DNA of 64,000 bases from Kitasatospora sp. NBC_00374. GTDB taxonomy: Bacteria; Actinomycetota; Actinomycetes; Streptomycetales; Streptomycetaceae. The DNA lies in NCBI RefSeq assembly GCF_041434935.1, contig NZ_CP107964.1:6555001-6619000 (forward strand), read 5' to 3'. Positions 61,912 through 64,000 of this stretch are shown here, piece after piece; position 1 is the first letter of the stretch, and every line of letters starts with the position of its first letter. The notes beneath the pieces were generated by a model that worked only from the letters and a program-made list of their open reading frames with translations, did no database searches and had not been told where the DNA came from. The position numbers and the translations under genes were made by a program.

Positions 61912-63372
61912 ATGTCGAAGATCTTGACCACCGAGTCCGGCGCCCCGGTCGCCGACAACCAGAACTCCGCCTCGGCCGGCGAGTACGGCCCGCTGCTGAT
62001 CCAGGACCAGCAGCTGCTGGAGAAGCTCGCCCGCTTCAACCGCGAGCGCATCCCGGAGCGCGTGGTGCACGCCCGCGGCTCCGGCGCCTACGGCTACTTC
62101 GAGGTCACCGACGAGGTCTCGCAGTACACCCGGGCGGACTTCCTGGCCGAGGTCGGCCGGCGCACCGAGGTCTTCCTGCGCTTCTCGACCGTGGCCGGCA
62201 ACCTGGGCTCCAGCGACGCGGTGCGCGACCCGCGCGGCTTCGCGCTGAAGTTCTACACCGCCGAGGGCAACTACGACCTGGTCGGCAACAACACCCCGGT
62301 GTTCTTCATCAAGGACCCGATCAAGTTCCCCGACTTCATCCACTCCCAGAAGCGCGACCCGTTCACCGGCGTGCAGGAGGCCGACAACGTCTGGGACTTC
62401 TGGGCCCACTCGCCGGCCTCCACCCACCAGATCACCTGGCTGTTCGGCGACCGCGGCATCCCGGCCTCGTACCGTCACATGAACGGCTACGGCTCGCACA
62501 CCTACCAGTGGGTCAACGCCCAGGGCGAGGCGTTCTGGGTGAAGTACCACTTCAAGACCAACCAGGGCATCCGCTCGCTGGACGGCGACCAGTCCGCCGA
62601 GGTGCTCGGCGCCGACGCCGACAGCCACCAGCGCGACCTGCACCAGGCCATCGAGCGGGGCGTGTTCCCGTCCTGGACGCTCTACGTTCAGCTGATGCCG
62701 GTCGCCGAGGCCGCGGACTACCGCTTCAACCCGTTCGACCTGACCAAGGTGTGGCCGCACGCGGACTACCCGCTGGTCAAGGTGGGCCGCCTGGTGCTGA
62801 ACCGCAACCCCGACAACGTCTTCGCCGAGGTCGAGCAGTCCGCGTTCTCGCCGAACAACTTCGTGCCCGGCATCGGGCCGTCCCCGGACAAGATGCTCCA
62901 GGGCCGCCTGTTCGCCTACGCGGACGCCCAGCGCTACCGACTCGGTGTGAACCACACCCTGCTGCCGGTCAACGCCCCGAAGGCGACCGAGGCGAACAAC
63001 TACGGCCGGGACGGCTACTCGGCCCTCAACACGGCCGGCCGCGGCAAGAACTACGAGCCGAACTCCTTCGACGGCCCGGCCCAGACCGACAGCGCGCTCG
63101 CCGCGCCGCTGCGCCTGGACGGCCACACCGGCACCTACACCACGCCGGCGCACACCAAGGACGACGACTTCTTCCAGGCCGGCGAGCTCTACCGGCTGAT
63201 GTCGGCCGGTGAGAAGACCCGTCTGATCGACAACATCGCGGGCTTCCTGGCGCAGGTCAGCCGCGAGGACGTCATCGAGAGGAACCTGGCCCACTTCCAC
63301 GCGGCCGACGAGGAGTACGGCGCCCGCCTGGAGGCCGCCGTCACCAAGCTCCGCGCCGGCGACGAGGCCTGA
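61912..63372 (+). CDS. katA: Monofunctional haem catalase (small-subunit type)
   Basis: A 486-residue catalase. The catalytic His is in ERVVHARGSGAYGYFEV, Asn in the GNNTPVFFIKDPIKFPDFIHSQ segment, the proximal Tyr in GRLFAYADAQRYRLG, and FSTVAGNLGSSDAVRDPRGFALKFYT is the family signature. Size fits clade 3. It begins 44 bases after alc with no terminator between, so it is probably co-transcribed with allB-alc and would be induced along with uricase. GAAGGACC precedes the ATG. Confidence 0.97.
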   Translation: MSKILTTESGAPVADNQNSASAGEYGPLLIQDQQLLEKLARFNRERIPERVVHARGSGAYGYFEVTDEVSQYTRADFLAEVGRRTEVFLRFSTVAGNLGSSDAVRDPRGFALKFYTAEGNYDLVGNNTPVFFIKDPIKFPDFIHSQKRDPFTGVQEADNVWDFWAHSPASTHQITWLFGDRGIPASYRHMNGYGSHTYQWVNAQGEAFWVKYHFKTNQGIRSLDGDQSAEVLGADADSHQRDLHQAIERGVFPSWTLYVQLMPVAEAADYRFNPFDLTKVWPHADYPLVKVGRLVLNRNPDNVFAEVEQSAFSPNNFVPGIGPSPDKMLQGRLFAYADAQRYRLGVNHTLLPVNAPKATEANNYGRDGYSALNTAGRGKNYEPNSFDGPAQTDSALAAPLRLDGHTGTYTTPAHTKDDDFFQAGELYRLMSAGEKTRLIDNIAGFLAQVSREDVIERNLAHFHAADEEYGARLEAAVTKLRAGDEA

Positions 63373-63400
63373 CCCCCGGCTCCACCCGACCGACCCTCAC

Positions 63401-63433
63401 CCGCCCGCCCGGGCCCCGAGCCCGGGCGGGCGG
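63401..63433. terminator. Terminator after katA
   Basis: Perfect 14-base arms CCGCCCGCCCGGGC and complement with a 5-base loop, 28 bases after the katA stop. Confidence 0.85.
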
Positions 63434-63435
63434 CC

Positions 63436-63499
63436 TGGGGGTGCCCCCGGCCGGAGGTCGGGGGAGAACCCCTCCCCCGGGCAGTGGGGAGGGGGCCGT
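63436..63499. repeat. Copy 2 of the dispersed hairpin repeat
   Basis: TGGGGGTGCCCCCGGCCGG, then AGGTCGGGGGAGAAC, followed by a CCCTCCCC/GGGGAGGGGG pair. It matches 57768-57816 in order and spacing. Located right after the katA terminator. Confidence 0.65.
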
Positions 63500-63657
63500 C
63501 GTGCTGTCCGGCGCCGGCTCGCCACGGCATATGCCAACCGCATGTTCCGTCCCCACCTGCACGGATATCCCGCAGAGCCGCCCCTGACGGGGCCTCAGGT
63601 GGCTAGTCTGGACAGCGCGGCCGGTCCGCGCGCCGCTTGCGACGGAGAGGGGACGCC

Positions 63658-64000
63658 ATGTCGGTACCGACCCGGGGCCACCAGGCCACGCTTGGCCAGG
63701 GCGGGCCCGGTCCGTTCGGGGTGCTGCGCCGGGCCCTGCGACTGCTGGAGGCGGTCGACCGGCACCCGCACGGGGCCACCCTCGCCGAACTCGGCCGGGA
63801 CCTCTCGCTCCCGTCCGCCGCCGTCCAGGGCCTGGCCGAGGAGCTGGAGACCGAGGGCTACCTGCACTGCGTGGACGGCATCTGGTCGCTCGGCGGCACG
63901 CTCGCCCTGCTCGGCCGGCAGAACCGCGAACAGCTCATCCGGGCCAAGCTGCACCACAAACTCGCCGAACTCCGCGACCAGTTGGGCGCCGCCGTCTACT
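63658..64000 (+). CDS. IclR-like winged-helix regulator (3' end outside window)
   Basis: The first 114 codons of a regulator. After ~18 variable residues comes a winged helix, FGVLRRALRLLEAVDRHPHGATLAELGRDLSLPSAAVQGL... (shown only in part), then EELETEGYLHC and a small wing, as in IclR proteins. The helix LHHKLAELRDQLGAAVY matches the start of an IclR effector domain. ATG 63658 follows GGAGAGGGG. TAGTCT at 63604 may be its -10. It is a second IclR-type candidate for control of the cluster. Confidence 0.75.
   Translation, partial: MSVPTRGHQATLGQGGPGPFGVLRRALRLLEAVDRHPHGATLAELGRDLSLPSAAVQGLAEELETEGYLHCVDGIWSLGGTLALLGRQNREQLIRAKLHHKLAELRDQLGAAVY

Overview
The window is very high-GC DNA with dense, strongly G/C-third-codon genes, GTG/TTG starts and many GC-rich hairpin terminators. 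A complete conservon (cvnABCD), an AfsR/SARP-type regulator, a GlnII-type glutamine synthetase, a c-di-AMP riboswitch in front of a secreted glycosidase and TAXI-type TRAP genes all point to the family Streptomycetaceae (Streptomyces or Kitasatospora). It looks like chromosome. No phage, plasmid, CRISPR array, tRNA or rRNA was found. The only candidate mobile DNA is a 64-bp inverted-repeat element.

Layout. 1-9.8 kb: the start of a teichoic-acid-type glycosyltransferase/glycerophosphotransferase that runs off the left edge, a membrane protein, YjbQ, a small zinc-ribbon protein, the sbcDC nuclease pair and a Nudix protein. 9.9-13.5 kb: a VOC protein, a secreted SGNH hydrolase, the wreck of a secreted protein, and a long-chain acyl-CoA synthetase. 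13.6-19 kb: conservon cvnABCD followed by an orphan winged-helix regulator. 19-29.7 kb: aldo/keto reductase, group III truncated haemoglobin, SARP-AAA regulator, MMPL exporter, an HTH/Clp-N pair divergent from a MocR regulator across two identical-half palindromes, and a universal stress protein. 29.8-31.7 kb: cobalt uptake genes cbtBA under a cobalamin riboswitch, opposite a degenerate histidine-phosphatase-fold gene. 31.9-37.5 kb: membrane protein, esterase, MoaF-like protein, MerR regulator on a leaderless promoter, a GH16 enzyme under a c-di-AMP riboswitch, and small genes.

37.5-63.4 kb is the most coherent part. An IclR-family regulator faces malate synthase. Then come glutamine synthetase II with glutaminase, a TRAP-TAXI transporter, an ammonium transporter, 8-oxoguanine deaminase, an NCS2 purine permease, urate oxidase, HIU hydrolase and OHCU decarboxylase. 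Facing these are hydroxypyruvate isomerase, tartronate-semialdehyde reductase, glycerate kinase, allantoinase, allantoicase and catalase. Together they form a route from imported purine through urate, allantoin and glyoxylate to malate or glycerate. Nitrogen-handling genes sit in the middle, and catalase can remove the H2O2 made by urate oxidase. Four promoters in this region (aceB, uraD, hyi, allB) share an 18-bp palindrome near NTCAACANNTTGTTGAAN. In three it overlaps the -35 box, in the fourth it lies just upstream. This makes a local regulon, probably under the IclR-family protein at 37508-38302, the best-supported system in the window. Glyoxylate carboligase, ureidoglycolate-processing genes, urease and xanthine dehydrogenase are not in the window. 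A partial IclR-like gene runs off the right edge.
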